Shown here one piece after another: positions 37,944 through 46,407 of a DNA stretch of 64,000 nt. The DNA lies in contig OW568864.1 of the NCBI GenBank assembly GCA_938743325.2, positions 930,001 through 994,000 on the forward strand. The letters run 5' to 3'. The stretch is from Pycnococcus provasolii (Eukaryota; Chlorophyta; Pseudoscourfieldiophyceae; Pseudoscourfieldiales; Pycnococcaceae). The number at the start of each line of letters is the position of its first letter. Within the stretch, counting starts at the first letter, position 1. The position numbers were made by a program, and so were the translations under genes. Below the pieces are notes generated by a model. It did no database searches and was not told where the DNA came from. It was given only the letters and a program-made list of their open reading frames with translations.

Positions 37944-38514
37944 ACCAAACTTAACAAGCGTGATCCGGATACGCTGTACTGTAACTCTATTTACTTTATT
38001 TGGTACATATGAGTAGTCTACATACTGTAACACTGTTACCAAACCAAACCAGAGAAGAGTCACATAAATCATTGTCCTAAGGGGAATCCTCTCCGCCTAC
38101 GATAGTCTAGTTTGGTAACCCTAACCCTAATGCTCCTCCGGAGGCCCCCCCCCCCCGGCCCCTGTGGCCCCCCTTTCAGCCTTTCCCCCCGTTTCCGAGA
38201 TTCCGTTGGTTTGAATGGTTTGAACGGGTTCGCTCCACCTCCGAGAAAAACTCCACCGAACGTGAAAAACGTTTACACACCCACCGATGGAAGCTGTGCG
38301 AATCATCCGCCCACCACTCAGCAGCATCAGTCTATCAGCTTCCCATGTTCCTTCCTTCCCAGGTGAGGCACGTTCCCATCCGATCGTTCCCTTCCGAGAT
38401 TATTTCCTATAGTTAGTTGTTCGAAGAGTGTTCACTTCTTTCGTCATTCCCTTCCCTTCTTTTGTCATTGGTCATTTGTCATTTGTCATTCACGCATTCT
38501 GTTGACCACTGGTG
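37944..38514. other. Gene-free gap with telomere-like motif
   Basis: This 571 bp stretch lies between two plus-strand genes. ggtaaccctaaccctaatg occurs at about 38115-38133, followed by a C-rich run (38146-38156) in a CG palindromic setting (ctccggagg). Near 38465-38490 catttgtcatttgtcatt repeats lead to the next ATG. No gene is seen. Confidence 0.5.
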
Positions 38515-39903
38515 ATGATGCCTTCTTCTTCTTGTTTCGTGATGTCGTCCTCCTTGATGACGGCGAAGATGGTCTCGAGATCCCACTCTGTAATCCTTGC
38601 TGTGCTCATCATCCTTTCCATGATGATGTGCGTCTCAACGACCGTGATCTCTTCGGCAGCCGCTGATCCGTCCACTACTACGAGCAGCAATGCCGTCGCG
38701 CCATCATCTTGCGCGTTTCTGGATGAACGCAGCAATTTCACCACCAACCTCCAGCGATGGAACGCAACCATCTACAACGTTACCGATGGACAGGTCGCAA
38801 TTGACAACGAGGATGTGCTGCCGGGACTCTCGGCGATGCTGCGCGCATCCGTCCAAAGCACCAGCAACATCACAACAAACACCTACACAAATGTTACGGA
38901 GGCAATGCTGATGATGATGAGCAGTATGCAGCCGATTCTCGTCGAAGAGCCGAGAGCAGTGGTCGCCATCCTGCGAGCGATGGAGCCGCTCGTGCGTGAG
39001 GGTGGAGTTTCAACTGAAATGGCGACAAATATGGACCGAGGAATCGGGATGGTCTCTGCGCTCGACTCCATTGCCGATGAATTTCCGATGTCGATCCTGA
39101 CCGACTCGCTCACTCTCGCTCAGTCACTAAGTGGTGATCTCATTGATGGCGAGGCGATTACTCGGCTTTACGATGCCGCACGTCCCTTGCTCCTTCGTCT
39201 GCGAGATCCAGCCATGCGAGAGAACATCGCTGAGACGATCGCGCCGAGTATCACGATTCCGGATGGGGTCACGTCGTTCCTTCTTGGATCCACCACGAAT
39301 CCACTCGTCGCGAACCCGATCTTCCTCAACAGCATGCTCTCACCTCTCGTGATTCAGGCGACCATACGACCTTACGTGCCGACGTACACGGTTGATGAAG
39401 CACGTCAACTCTCCGAGGCTCTGCAGGGAATGATTCCCATGATGCTTGAGACTCTCAACCAACTGCAACCTGAGCAGCGCGAGCAGGTCGTGCGGATGAT
39501 GACGACAATTGCCGCGATTGATCTTGAGCCGAGCGTGGTTGATACCTTCTTCGTTGGAATGGTGGATTTCGTCGAACAGCATGACGGAGAAATGTTTTCA
39601 CGTGTCTGGAGCGAAGTCTTTGAGCCGATGATCGATTCGCTCGACGGAGACGCGATCCAGCCACTTGTTGCCGCACTGCCTCGCATGTTCGAGGGCGAAG
39701 GAGCGCAGTTCTTGTCACTGCCGAGGGAAACGCAGGAGGCTGCGATGGATGCAACACTCACGATGTTGCGTTCGGTCATGTCCTTACCGGAGGATGACTT
39801 ACTTGCTGCCATTCCTGTGGTTGGTCAGGTGATGGGAGTGATGGATGTGGAAGGCTCGCGTCGTTTGACTACGGCAATCGATTGTCTAGAGAGGAGTGCG
39901 TAA
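38515..39903 (+). CDS. Secreted helical protein, unknown
   Basis: 462 residues from the ATG at 38515, which is followed by further in-frame ATGs. A signal peptide is clear (about 22-47, SVILAVLIILSMMMCVSTTV), followed by SSAAADPS. The mature chain has several NxT/S sites early (NFTTN, NATIYN, NVTDG, NITTN, NVTEA). The rest is amphipathic helices rich in Met, Glu and Leu (QLQPEQREQVVRMMTTIAAI). Only two or three Cys are present. The even helical periodicity suggests an alpha-solenoid, but no family is recognised. It is convergent with the TDH gene. Confidence 0.6.
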   Translation: MMPSSSCFVMSSSLMTAKMVSRSHSVILAVLIILSMMMCVSTTVISSAAADPSTTTSSNAVAPSSCAFLDERSNFTTNLQRWNATIYNVTDGQVAIDNEDVLPGLSAMLRASVQSTSNITTNTYTNVTEAMLMMMSSMQPILVEEPRAVVAILRAMEPLVREGGVSTEMATNMDRGIGMVSALDSIADEFPMSILTDSLTLAQSLSGDLIDGEAITRLYDAARPLLLRLRDPAMRENIAETIAPSITIPDGVTSFLLGSTTNPLVANPIFLNSMLSPLVIQATIRPYVPTYTVDEARQLSEALQGMIPMMLETLNQLQPEQREQVVRMMTTIAAIDLEPSVVDTFFVGMVDFVEQHDGEMFSRVWSEVFEPMIDSLDGDAIQPLVAALPRMFEGEGAQFLSLPRETQEAAMDATLTMLRSVMSLPEDDLLAAIPVVGQVMGVMDVEGSRRLTTAIDCLERSA

Positions 39904-40212
39904 GAAAAAAATAAACGCCACGGGCAACACGCAGGAAGAGAGAGTGAGTGAATGAATGACCGAGTGAATGAGTCAATGGGTGGGGATGATATGAAGTTGT
40001 TTTCGAATGTTGCTACCATCTCTCTGTATGAAAAAGGTAAAAAAACGAGCTGCATTTTGTGTTGTCAACTTTTTTTTTATTTACAACGACCACGCATGTT
40101 CGCACGTGACAAATATTCCAAAACGAAAGCACACAAAACACACAAAACACACACATGAACATACACGTCGCTCACTGTGTCTCAAAAATCAAAATATCTC
40201 TTCATCTCTCTT
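39904..40212. other. Convergent 3' gap
   Basis: This 309 bp A/T-rich stretch lies between two stop codons. It has T and A runs near 40066-40080 and an acacaaaacacacaaaac repeat near 40129-40155. It probably holds both polyadenylation regions. No gene is seen. Confidence 0.45.
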
Positions 40213-41397
40213 CTATTTGATAGTGGCTTTTTGGAGATTTTGCTCGCCAGCATCGTCGGCATCCTCGTGGAAGAGGATCTGGTCCACGAGAGCGTCAGCC
40301 GTTGACACCGCCGGATTCCAGCTCCAGTCGCGTCGTGCCGCAGAGTCTTCGCAGCTGTCCGGCCACGAGTCCGCAATCTTCTGGCGTACCGCGCACGGGT
40401 TGTACGTCACCTCAAACTCGGGGATGTGACGCCGGATGCTCTCGTGCAGCTGCTCAGGCGTGAACGACAGACCCGACACGCTGTACGTGCACTGCGGCAG
40501 CTGGCTCGCAACCATGAACTTCACCGTCTCGTTCAGCGTGTCGTCCATCGACACGTACGGCAGGAACGTGTCCTTCTTCAGGAAGCACTCGAACGGGATG
40601 GCCGTCGTCGTCTTGCCCGCCGCCTTATCGCTCAGCATCTGCCGCGCGTACATGAGCATGTCCATCGACCAGTCCGTCGTTCCTCCGCCTCCGGGCGTCG
40701 CGGACACGACGCCGGGGTACCTCAGCGAGCGGAAGTCGACGCCGTACTTCTTGCGGTAGTACGCGCCGAGAAGCTCGAGGTGCACCTTCGTGATACCGTA
40801 CACGGTGCTTGGCATGAGGTGGCTCTTGTCTCCCGCCACCTTTCCCGCGGAAGGTCCGAACACCGCGATACTCGACGGCGCGTACACGGTCCGTGGCGAC
40901 CCTCCCTCGCAGTCGCGCGCCGCCTCGAGCACGTTTTTCGTGCCCTCGTTTCCGATACGAAGCGCGAGCTCGGGGTTCGCCTCTCCGACGGCGGACAGCA
41001 GCGACGCGAGGTGCACGATGTGCGTCGCCTCGTGCTGGTCGGCGAGTCGTCGCACGGCGTCGCCGTTCGTGACGTCCAAGAAGGCGTACGGTCCTTCGTT
41101 GAGCATATTTTGGTCTGTGGGCAGTCGCACGTCCGTGGCTAGCGTGGATGCGGCGCCGAACGTGGATCGCAGGAGCGACACGAGCTGCACGCCGAGCTGT
41201 CCGGTGGATCCCGTGACGAGGAACTTGGGCATCCTTTCCACCGCCCCTGAAGCTGCGGACGACGTCGCTGCTGCTGAAGCTGACGACGACGAGTACCACC
41301 TCATCATATTCATCGAGAGAGGTGAATAAGAAAAAGCGAATTGCCCTGATTGAAAACTCTGAAAGAACATCAAAGGTGTTGTTGAATGACGCATCAT
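40213..41397 (-). CDS. TDH: L-threonine 3-dehydrogenase (extended SDR), mitochondrial
   Basis: 394 residues from an ATG. Residues 1-56 are Arg, Ser, Phe and Met rich with few acids (MRWYSSSSASAAATSSAASG), a typical mitochondrial presequence. The SDR domain begins FLVTGSTGQLGVQLVSLL with the GxxGxxG NAD motif. HIVHLASLLSAVGEANP and the catalytic YGITKVHLE (YxxxK) follow, together with SLRYPGVVSATPGGGGTTDW, a TDH-specific block. The enzyme oxidises threonine to 2-amino-3-ketobutyrate. Its coding region is almost identical at the DNA level to the first half of the TDH-KBL fusion on the other strand 0.9 kb away. The last 18 codons differ from the fusion. Confidence 0.9.
   Translation of the reverse strand: MMRHSTTPLMFFQSFQSGQFAFSYSPLSMNMMRWYSSSSASAAATSSAASGAVERMPKFLVTGSTGQLGVQLVSLLRSTFGAASTLATDVRLPTDQNMLNEGPYAFLDVTNGDAVRRLADQHEATHIVHLASLLSAVGEANPELALRIGNEGTKNVLEAARDCEGGSPRTVYAPSSIAVFGPSAGKVAGDKSHLMPSTVYGITKVHLELLGAYYRKKYGVDFRSLRYPGVVSATPGGGGTTDWSMDMLMYARQMLSDKAAGKTTTAIPFECFLKKDTFLPYVSMDDTLNETVKFMVASQLPQCTYSVSGLSFTPEQLHESIRRHIPEFEVTYNPCAVRQKIADSWPDSCEDSAARRDWSWNPAVSTADALVDQILFHEDADDAGEQNLQKATIK
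40265..41230 (-). repeat. 966 bp inverted repeat, arm 1 (TDH)
   Basis: Pairs base for base, without indels, with 42102-43067 on the plus strand (paired positions sum to 83332). I counted roughly eight mismatches. They lie in the half towards the 3' end of the genes, while the first 300 or so bases look perfect. The ends coincide with coding sequence: it begins just inside the start codon of the mature part and stops in the last codons shared by both proteins. Confidence 0.9.
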
Positions 41398-42087
41398 GAC
41401 TCACAAGGAGACAAGTACGTGCTCACTCAGGACGACTAGGACGGCAAAAAGTAACACTGGATTGTGCACAATGCTACGATAATGATGTTCGTTATTGGGA
41501 AGGAGGGGGGTGAGGGGGGTGAGCTGGCACAAGAAAGGTAGGGTGGGAGGACGCTCAAAAAGAGGGGGCCCACCCCTCAAAAAGCGTATCTGCGATATCT
41601 CGTTCGCTCCGAGTGGGGATCCACCCTTAGACTATTACCGGGTAGGATTCCGCCTCCCCCCGTCCCATTTCTTTGGAGATTCGCCGATCGGACTCCCCTC
41701 AGCCCTTCGTTTTTGATTTCCCCTCCCCAATTCCCTTTCCTAAGGGCCGCAGACCGAGGTTACCAGTGACCTCTTTGGTCGGGGACCTCTCCCTTTCCAA
41801 TACAAGGGTCGTCCTTGTTCGAACGAGTATCCCCCCTTTCCTTCCTGCCGCCGACGCATACCTCAGCCTTCAGCCTTCCGCCTGAGGGGTGTCCTGAGGG
41901 GTATCACCAGCACGCTGAGGCTCAGCTCATAATACTGTACAAGAAAGTGACGTGGGATGGATTGATTTATCAGACATTCTCATCCCCATTCCCATTAGGT
42001 AATACGGTACCTTGGCCTATTTCACTACAAACATCATCATAGTCAGCATTATATAGATATCTACATACCGTCATCATCATCAGTATT
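41398..42087. promoter_or_regulatory. Divergent 690 bp promoter between the two TDH genes
   Basis: The spacer between the inverted arms is not itself palindromic. It has a G-rich part near 41498-41520 (ggagggggg, gaggggggtga), a C/T-rich part near 41650-41880, and a TATA-like box before the fusion gene. I see no gene, and the origin of the GC-rich middle is unclear. Confidence 0.5.
42050..42056 (+). promoter_or_regulatory. TATA-like box of the TDH-KBL gene
   Basis: tatatag lies 33 bp before the ATG at 42088, implying a very short 5' leader. Confidence 0.55.
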
Positions 42088-44406
42088 ATGGCCACGTCTA
42101 CGCCCAAGTTCCTCGTCACGGGATCCACCGGACAGCTCGGCGTGCAGCTCGTGTCGCTCCTGCGATCCACGTTCGGCGCCGCATCCACGCTAGCCACGGA
42201 CGTGCGACTGCCCACAGACCAAAATATGCTCAACGAAGGACCGTACGCCTTCTTGGACGTCACGAACGGCGACGCCGTGCGACGACTCGCCGACCAGCAC
42301 GAGGCGACGCACATCGTGCACCTCGCGTCGCTGCTGTCCGCCGTCGGAGAGGCGAACCCCGAGCTCGCGCTTCGTATCGGAAACGAGGGCACGAAAAACG
42401 TGCTCGAGGCGGCGCGCGACTGCGAGGGAGGGTCGCCACGGACTGTGTACGCGCCGTCGAGTATCGCGGTGTTCGGACCTTCCGCGGGAAAGGTGGCGGG
42501 AGACAAGAGCCACCTCATGCCAAGCACCGTGTACGGTATCACGAAGGTGCACCTCGAGCTTCTCGGCGCGTACTACCGCAAGAAGTACGGCGTCGACTTC
42601 CGCTCGCTGAGGTACCCCGGCGTCGTGTCCGCGACGCCCGGAGGCGGAGGAACGACGGACTGGTCGATGGACATGCTCATGTACGCGCGGCAGATGCTGA
42701 GCGATAAGGCGGCGGGCAAGACGACGACGGCCATCCCGTTCGAGTGCTTCCTGAAGAAGGACACGTTCCTGCCGTACGTGTCGATGGACGACACGCTGAA
42801 CGAGACGGTGAAGTTCATGTCCGCGAGCCAGCCGCCGCAGTGCACGTACAGCGTGTCGGGTCTGTCGTTCACGCCCGAGCAGCTGCACGAGAGCATCCGG
42901 CGCCACATCCCCGAGTTTGAGGTGACGTACAACCCGTGCGCGGTGCGCCAGAAGATTGCGGACTCGTGGCCGGACAGCTGCGAAGACTCTGCGGCACGAC
43001 GCGACTGGAGCTGGAATCCGGCGGTGTCAACGGCTGACGCTCTCGTGGACCAGATCCTCTTCCACGAAGAGGAAGAAGACGAAGAAGAGGTGGTCGTTGC
43101 GGTGGGACAGCGCAGCGCAGTTGGAGGCGGCGGAATTCGGTCCAGTGGCATGCGCCACGGCCCGAGCGGCGTGCGCCTGTTCTCGTCCTCCGCCGCGGCG
43201 ATGCCCGCCGCGGCGGAGAAAACGCCGCTCAAGCACTTGACCGATGCGATCGAGGAGGCGAAGGGCAATGGAACATTCAAGCGTGAGCGCACAATCACAA
43301 CGCCGCAGTCACCTCACGTTCACGTTGCCGAGAGCAACAGCGAGGTGCTCAACTTCTGCGCCAACAACTACCTTGGCCTCGCGAACCATCCCGCGCTCAA
43401 GGAGGCTGCCATCGCGGCGATCGCCTCGCACGGCGTTGGCATGGCGAGCGTTCGCTTCATTTGCGGAACGACGGACCTTCACAGGAAACTCGAGCATAAG
43501 ATTTCCGACTTCCACCACGCGGATGACACGATCCTGTACCCCAGCTGCTTCGACGCCAACGCCGGACTCTTCGAGACAATCCTCGGGCCGGAGGATGCCG
43601 TCATCAGCGATGCGCTCAACCACGCGAGCATCATCGACGGAATTCGTCTGTGCAAGGCAAAACGCTTTCGCTACGCGCACGCCGACCTCGCCGACCTCGA
43701 GGAGAAGCTCGTGGAGGCGCGCGACGCGCGCGTGCGCATGATCGCTACCGACGGCGTATTTTCGATGGATGGCGACCACGCACCTCTCAAGGAGATTGTG
43801 CGCCTGGCAAAGAAGCACGACGCGCTTGTGATGGTGGACGAGTGCCACGCGACGGGTGTGATCGGGAAGACGGGACGCGGAACGCTCGAGCTTGAGGGCG
43901 TTCTCGGAGAGGTGGACATCGTGACGAGCACGCTGGGCAAGGCTATGGGAGGTGCGAGCGGCGGCTTCACCACCGGGCGACAGGAGATTATTGACGTGCT
44001 TCGCCAGAAGAGCCGCCCGTACCTGTTCAGCAACTCCGTCCCGCCGCCTCTCGTCGCAGCTGCCACGGCTGCGTTTGACGTGCTCGAAAAGGAGGGTGAG
44101 CCCATGCTCGCTCATCTGCAGAATAATGCGCAGACATTCCGCAAGCTTCTCACGGAGGCTGGCTTTACGCTCAAGCCGGGAAATCACCCGATCGTTCCGG
44201 TGATGCTCTTCGACGCACCGGTTGCGGCAAAATTCTCGGAGGAGCTGTCGAAGCGTGGCATCTACGCGGTGGCGTTCTCCTACCCCGTGGTCCCGAAGGG
44301 CCAGGCGCGCATCCGAACGCAGATGTCCGCAGCACACACCTTGGAAGACGTGCAGTACGCGGCGAATGCGTTCATCGAGGCGGGCAAGGTCTCCGGCGCA
44401 ATCTAA
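42088..44406 (+). CDS. Bifunctional threonine dehydrogenase / 2-amino-3-ketobutyrate CoA ligase fusion
   Basis: 772 residues from an ATG. Residues 1-327 are threonine dehydrogenase, almost identical to the minus-strand neighbour (GSTGQLG and YGITK motifs kept) but with only a MATSTP leader. Residues about 328-354 are an acidic-then-Gly linker. Residues about 372-772 are KBL/GCAT, an alpha-oxoamine synthase. It has NFCANNYLGLANHP, GMASVRFICGTTDLH, the Asp-His pair in VDECHATGVIG, and the PLP lysine in TSTLGKAMGGASGG. Together they turn threonine, NAD and CoA into glycine and acetyl-CoA, channelling the unstable 2-amino-3-ketobutyrate. Residues 355-372 (MRHGPSGVRLFSSSAAAM) look like the old mitochondrial presequence of a separate KBL, now buried. 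The localisation of the fusion is therefore uncertain. Confidence 0.9.
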   Translation: MATSTPKFLVTGSTGQLGVQLVSLLRSTFGAASTLATDVRLPTDQNMLNEGPYAFLDVTNGDAVRRLADQHEATHIVHLASLLSAVGEANPELALRIGNEGTKNVLEAARDCEGGSPRTVYAPSSIAVFGPSAGKVAGDKSHLMPSTVYGITKVHLELLGAYYRKKYGVDFRSLRYPGVVSATPGGGGTTDWSMDMLMYARQMLSDKAAGKTTTAIPFECFLKKDTFLPYVSMDDTLNETVKFMSASQPPQCTYSVSGLSFTPEQLHESIRRHIPEFEVTYNPCAVRQKIADSWPDSCEDSAARRDWSWNPAVSTADALVDQILFHEEEEDEEEVVVAVGQRSAVGGGGIRSSGMRHGPSGVRLFSSSAAAMPAAAEKTPLKHLTDAIEEAKGNGTFKRERTITTPQSPHVHVAESNSEVLNFCANNYLGLANHPALKEAAIAAIASHGVGMASVRFICGTTDLHRKLEHKISDFHHADDTILYPSCFDANAGLFETILGPEDAVISDALNHASIIDGIRLCKAKRFRYAHADLADLEEKLVEARDARVRMIATDGVFSMDGDHAPLKEIVRLAKKHDALVMVDECHATGVIGKTGRGTLELEGVLGEVDIVTSTLGKAMGGASGGFTTGRQEIIDVLRQKSRPYLFSNSVPPPLVAAATAAFDVLEKEGEPMLAHLQNNAQTFRKLLTEAGFTLKPGNHPIVPVMLFDAPVAAKFSEELSKRGIYAVAFSYPVVPKGQARIRTQMSAAHTLEDVQYAANAFIEAGKVSGAI
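42102..43067 (+). repeat. 966 bp inverted repeat, arm 2 (TDH part of the fusion)
   Basis: Partner of 40265-41230. Amino-acid changes between arms include Val-Ala to Ser-Ala and Leu to Pro near 42819-42836. Past 43067 the two copies diverge completely. Confidence 0.9.
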
Positions 44407-44625
44407 AAAATCGTCAAAAGAAGAAAGAACGTTTTTCTTTTCAATAGCGCACTACGATAGCGATAAATCATAAGTAAAAGAAAAGAAGACAACAAAATAT
44501 ATGAGAGAGAAAAAAAGTGGGTTAACACAGTGTAACAGGTACGGTTCTCGTTATTTTCAACCTTGTTTCGACCGTTGTGAGAAGAAAAAGCACACAATGA
44601 TAAGGCTTTTTCTTGCCCTGTCCTG

Positions 44626-45321
44626 CTACTTCCAGCCGAACGTGCGTCCGAGCGCCGAGTTTTTGATTGCCTGCTTTCCAAACGCCTTGGCAAAACCTTG
44701 TGGTTCGTACAGCTTCATGAGGCTCTCAAAGTCTGCCGCCTCGTCGCGAAGTCTCTTGATGTCCGGGTCAATGCGCAGTGTGTCGAAGTCGTCAAATCCC
44801 GCCTTAAAGCTGGCCTGCAGTGCCTGCAAGCCCTCCTTGTCGTACTCGTTGCCAAGCGCGCTGAAGCAGCACGCCATGTTGTAGTACGCACTCTGCACTT
44901 CCCCGATGGACATTTCGCGTGGTTTTTTGCGGTCTCTGAGTGTTCCAGATCCTGGCAGTTCGAACGCCTTTTGGAAGAGCGCGAGTGCAGGTGCGGGTTC
45001 CCCTGCTGCAAAGAGCGCCATCCCTCTTTCGATGGCTTCTGAAGTGGTTTCGGGATCGGAGGATTCGGAAGAGCCCGGAAGCGCAGCTACACAACGCTGT
45101 GTCTGCGAGACAAAAGAAGACGAGTGGAAAAACGGAAGAAGACGCTGCCGGAAAGGAGGCTGGAAAGGATGCTGGAGATTCGTCGGAAAGGAGGCTCCTC
45201 CACGCCGAGACACACAGGACCGAGAGGACCGAGAGGACCGAGAGACCGAGGTGCAGGTGCGCGCGCAAACACGAACACGAACACGCACGGGCATGGACGT
45301 GGACGCGAGCACCGTGGACAT
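44626..45321 (-). CDS. TPR-like protein, probably plastid-targeted
   Basis: 231 residues from an ATG (a second ATG lies nine codons later). The first 80 residues are rich in Arg, Ser and Cys and lack acidic residues, as in organelle leaders. Residues about 92-215 form TPR-like helices: IERGMALFAAGEPAPALALFQKAF, then a loop with REMSIGEVQSAYYNMACCFSAL, then YDKEGLQALQASFKAGFDD and LRIDPDIKRLRDEAADFESL. The last lines match the conserved end of plant and cyanobacterial TPR proteins of unknown role. A TATA-like box sits about 42 bp before the ATG. Convergent with the fusion gene. Confidence 0.65.
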   Translation of the reverse strand: MSTVLASTSMPVRVRVRVCARTCTSVSRSSRSSRSCVSRRGGASFPTNLQHPFQPPFRQRLLPFFHSSSFVSQTQRCVAALPGSSESSDPETTSEAIERGMALFAAGEPAPALALFQKAFELPGSGTLRDRKKPREMSIGEVQSAYYNMACCFSALGNEYDKEGLQALQASFKAGFDDFDTLRIDPDIKRLRDEAADFESLMKLYEPQGFAKAFGKQAIKNSALGRTFGWK

Positions 45322-45834
45322 ATTATATTATATTGTGGTGAGGAATGATGAGGAAGAAGGGATATATACGGCAAAAGATAAGATTCTACCATAAAGTTGG
45401 TAGGAGGAGTTGATTAGGGGTTGGATTGGATTATTAGGGGTTGGATGAGGGGTTGGATTGGTTAGGGGTTTGATTAGGGTTAGGGTTAGGGTTAGGGAGC
45501 GGCGGAACGGGACGTGGGAATATCGAACACCTGAATCCATCTCATTTTGATCCCCCTCCGGAGCCTCTTCAGGTTCTTCCCTGTCTAAAATAGACCGGTC
45601 ACATAGGCAAAATCTTAGTCTAGCTAGGCGAACGAAATGGGGGAGTCCGGACAGGTCACTAGGTGAACTCATGTTGAGACTTCATTGCGTGCTTTGAAAT
45701 TTGAATGGCTTGGCGTGCACTTGGCGTGCACTCGTGCGTGCGTGCTATTTCAACTTGCTTGTTGTTGTTGTTGTTGTGAATATTAGGAAGTTGGTGGTTT
45801 TAGACGGCAGACTTCTCCTCTTAACCACCATCCC
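45322..45834. promoter_or_regulatory. Divergent gap with telomeric-type tract
   Basis: 513 bp between the TPR gene (minus) and the small secreted protein (plus). It contains a TATATA box at 45363-45368 (minus strand) and the ttaggg tract annotated separately. A tgttgttgttgttgttg run lies near 45760-45776. No gene is seen. Confidence 0.5.
45412..45497 (+). repeat. Interstitial telomere-like tract (ttagggg / ttaggg)n
   Basis: About six copies of gattaggggttgga-type units end in a clean gattagggttagggttagggttaggg array at 45472-45497. It lies in a promoter gap, not a chromosome end. Confidence 0.85.
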
Positions 45835-46392
45835 ATGATGATGATGATGGCTTCTTCGCTACTTCGTACTACTCTTCGATTCGTGCTTGTTGTTCTTGCA
45901 GTAGTGGCAATTCTGGTGATGACGGATGTTCACGCGCAGCAACAGGACACAGGAATTGGAACGCCGATCGACGTCGTGCCCCCCTCGCCACCGCCGCCGC
46001 CAGTCTCGCCGCAGCTGAATGTCGAGGAGATTTGCGCAGACGGCGTTGCGCCGTACGGCGGAATTTACCCATTCTGGGGAACGGACCTACGCCGTGTCGC
46101 TGATCGAAATCTCGCCGTCGCCTTCAAGCAGTGCGCGGGGTGCCCTCCGCCGCACAACTTCTTCCCAGCAATCACCGGATGCCCGCGTGGATTTGTCGTC
46201 GGGTACGACGGACTCGTACCCTTCGACACGACTACCAGCCTCATCCCACCAGGCGAAGAAGGAGCTGGGTCCGCGTGCACGGACGAAACGTGCTTTAGCT
46301 GGCCTCGTCCTGCATCAGAGTACCGTCCTGGCGTCGTCTATGCACCAATTGGCATCAGCATTGGCAAGCCGCCACAGCGACCAAATCTTTAG
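45835..46392 (+). CDS. Small secreted protein, unknown
   Basis: 185 residues starting at a run of five Met codons. The signal peptide is clear (about 14-35, LRFVLVVLAVVAILVMTDVHA) with cleavage likely after HAQ. A short poly-Pro stretch (PPSPPPPPVSP, about 49-59) precedes a unique domain of about 120 residues with six Cys (EEICADG, KQCAGCPPPH, TGCPRGF, SACTDETCF), probably disulphide-bonded. No family is recognised. The stop is only 15 bp from the stop of the next, convergent gene, so the two 3' ends must overlap. Confidence 0.6.
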   Translation: MMMMMASSLLRTTLRFVLVVLAVVAILVMTDVHAQQQDTGIGTPIDVVPPSPPPPPVSPQLNVEEICADGVAPYGGIYPFWGTDLRRVADRNLAVAFKQCAGCPPPHNFFPAITGCPRGFVVGYDGLVPFDTTTSLIPPGEEGAGSACTDETCFSWPRPASEYRPGVVYAPIGISIGKPPQRPNL

Positions 46393-46407
46393 TATGTTAC
46401 ATAAATT

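Noticed and set aside
42190-42906. Minus-strand frame of 238 residues opposite the TDH part of the fusion, with a twin at 40426-41142
   Set aside because: It is the antisense shadow of TDH, appearing twice because the gene is duplicated, and has no recognisable domain.
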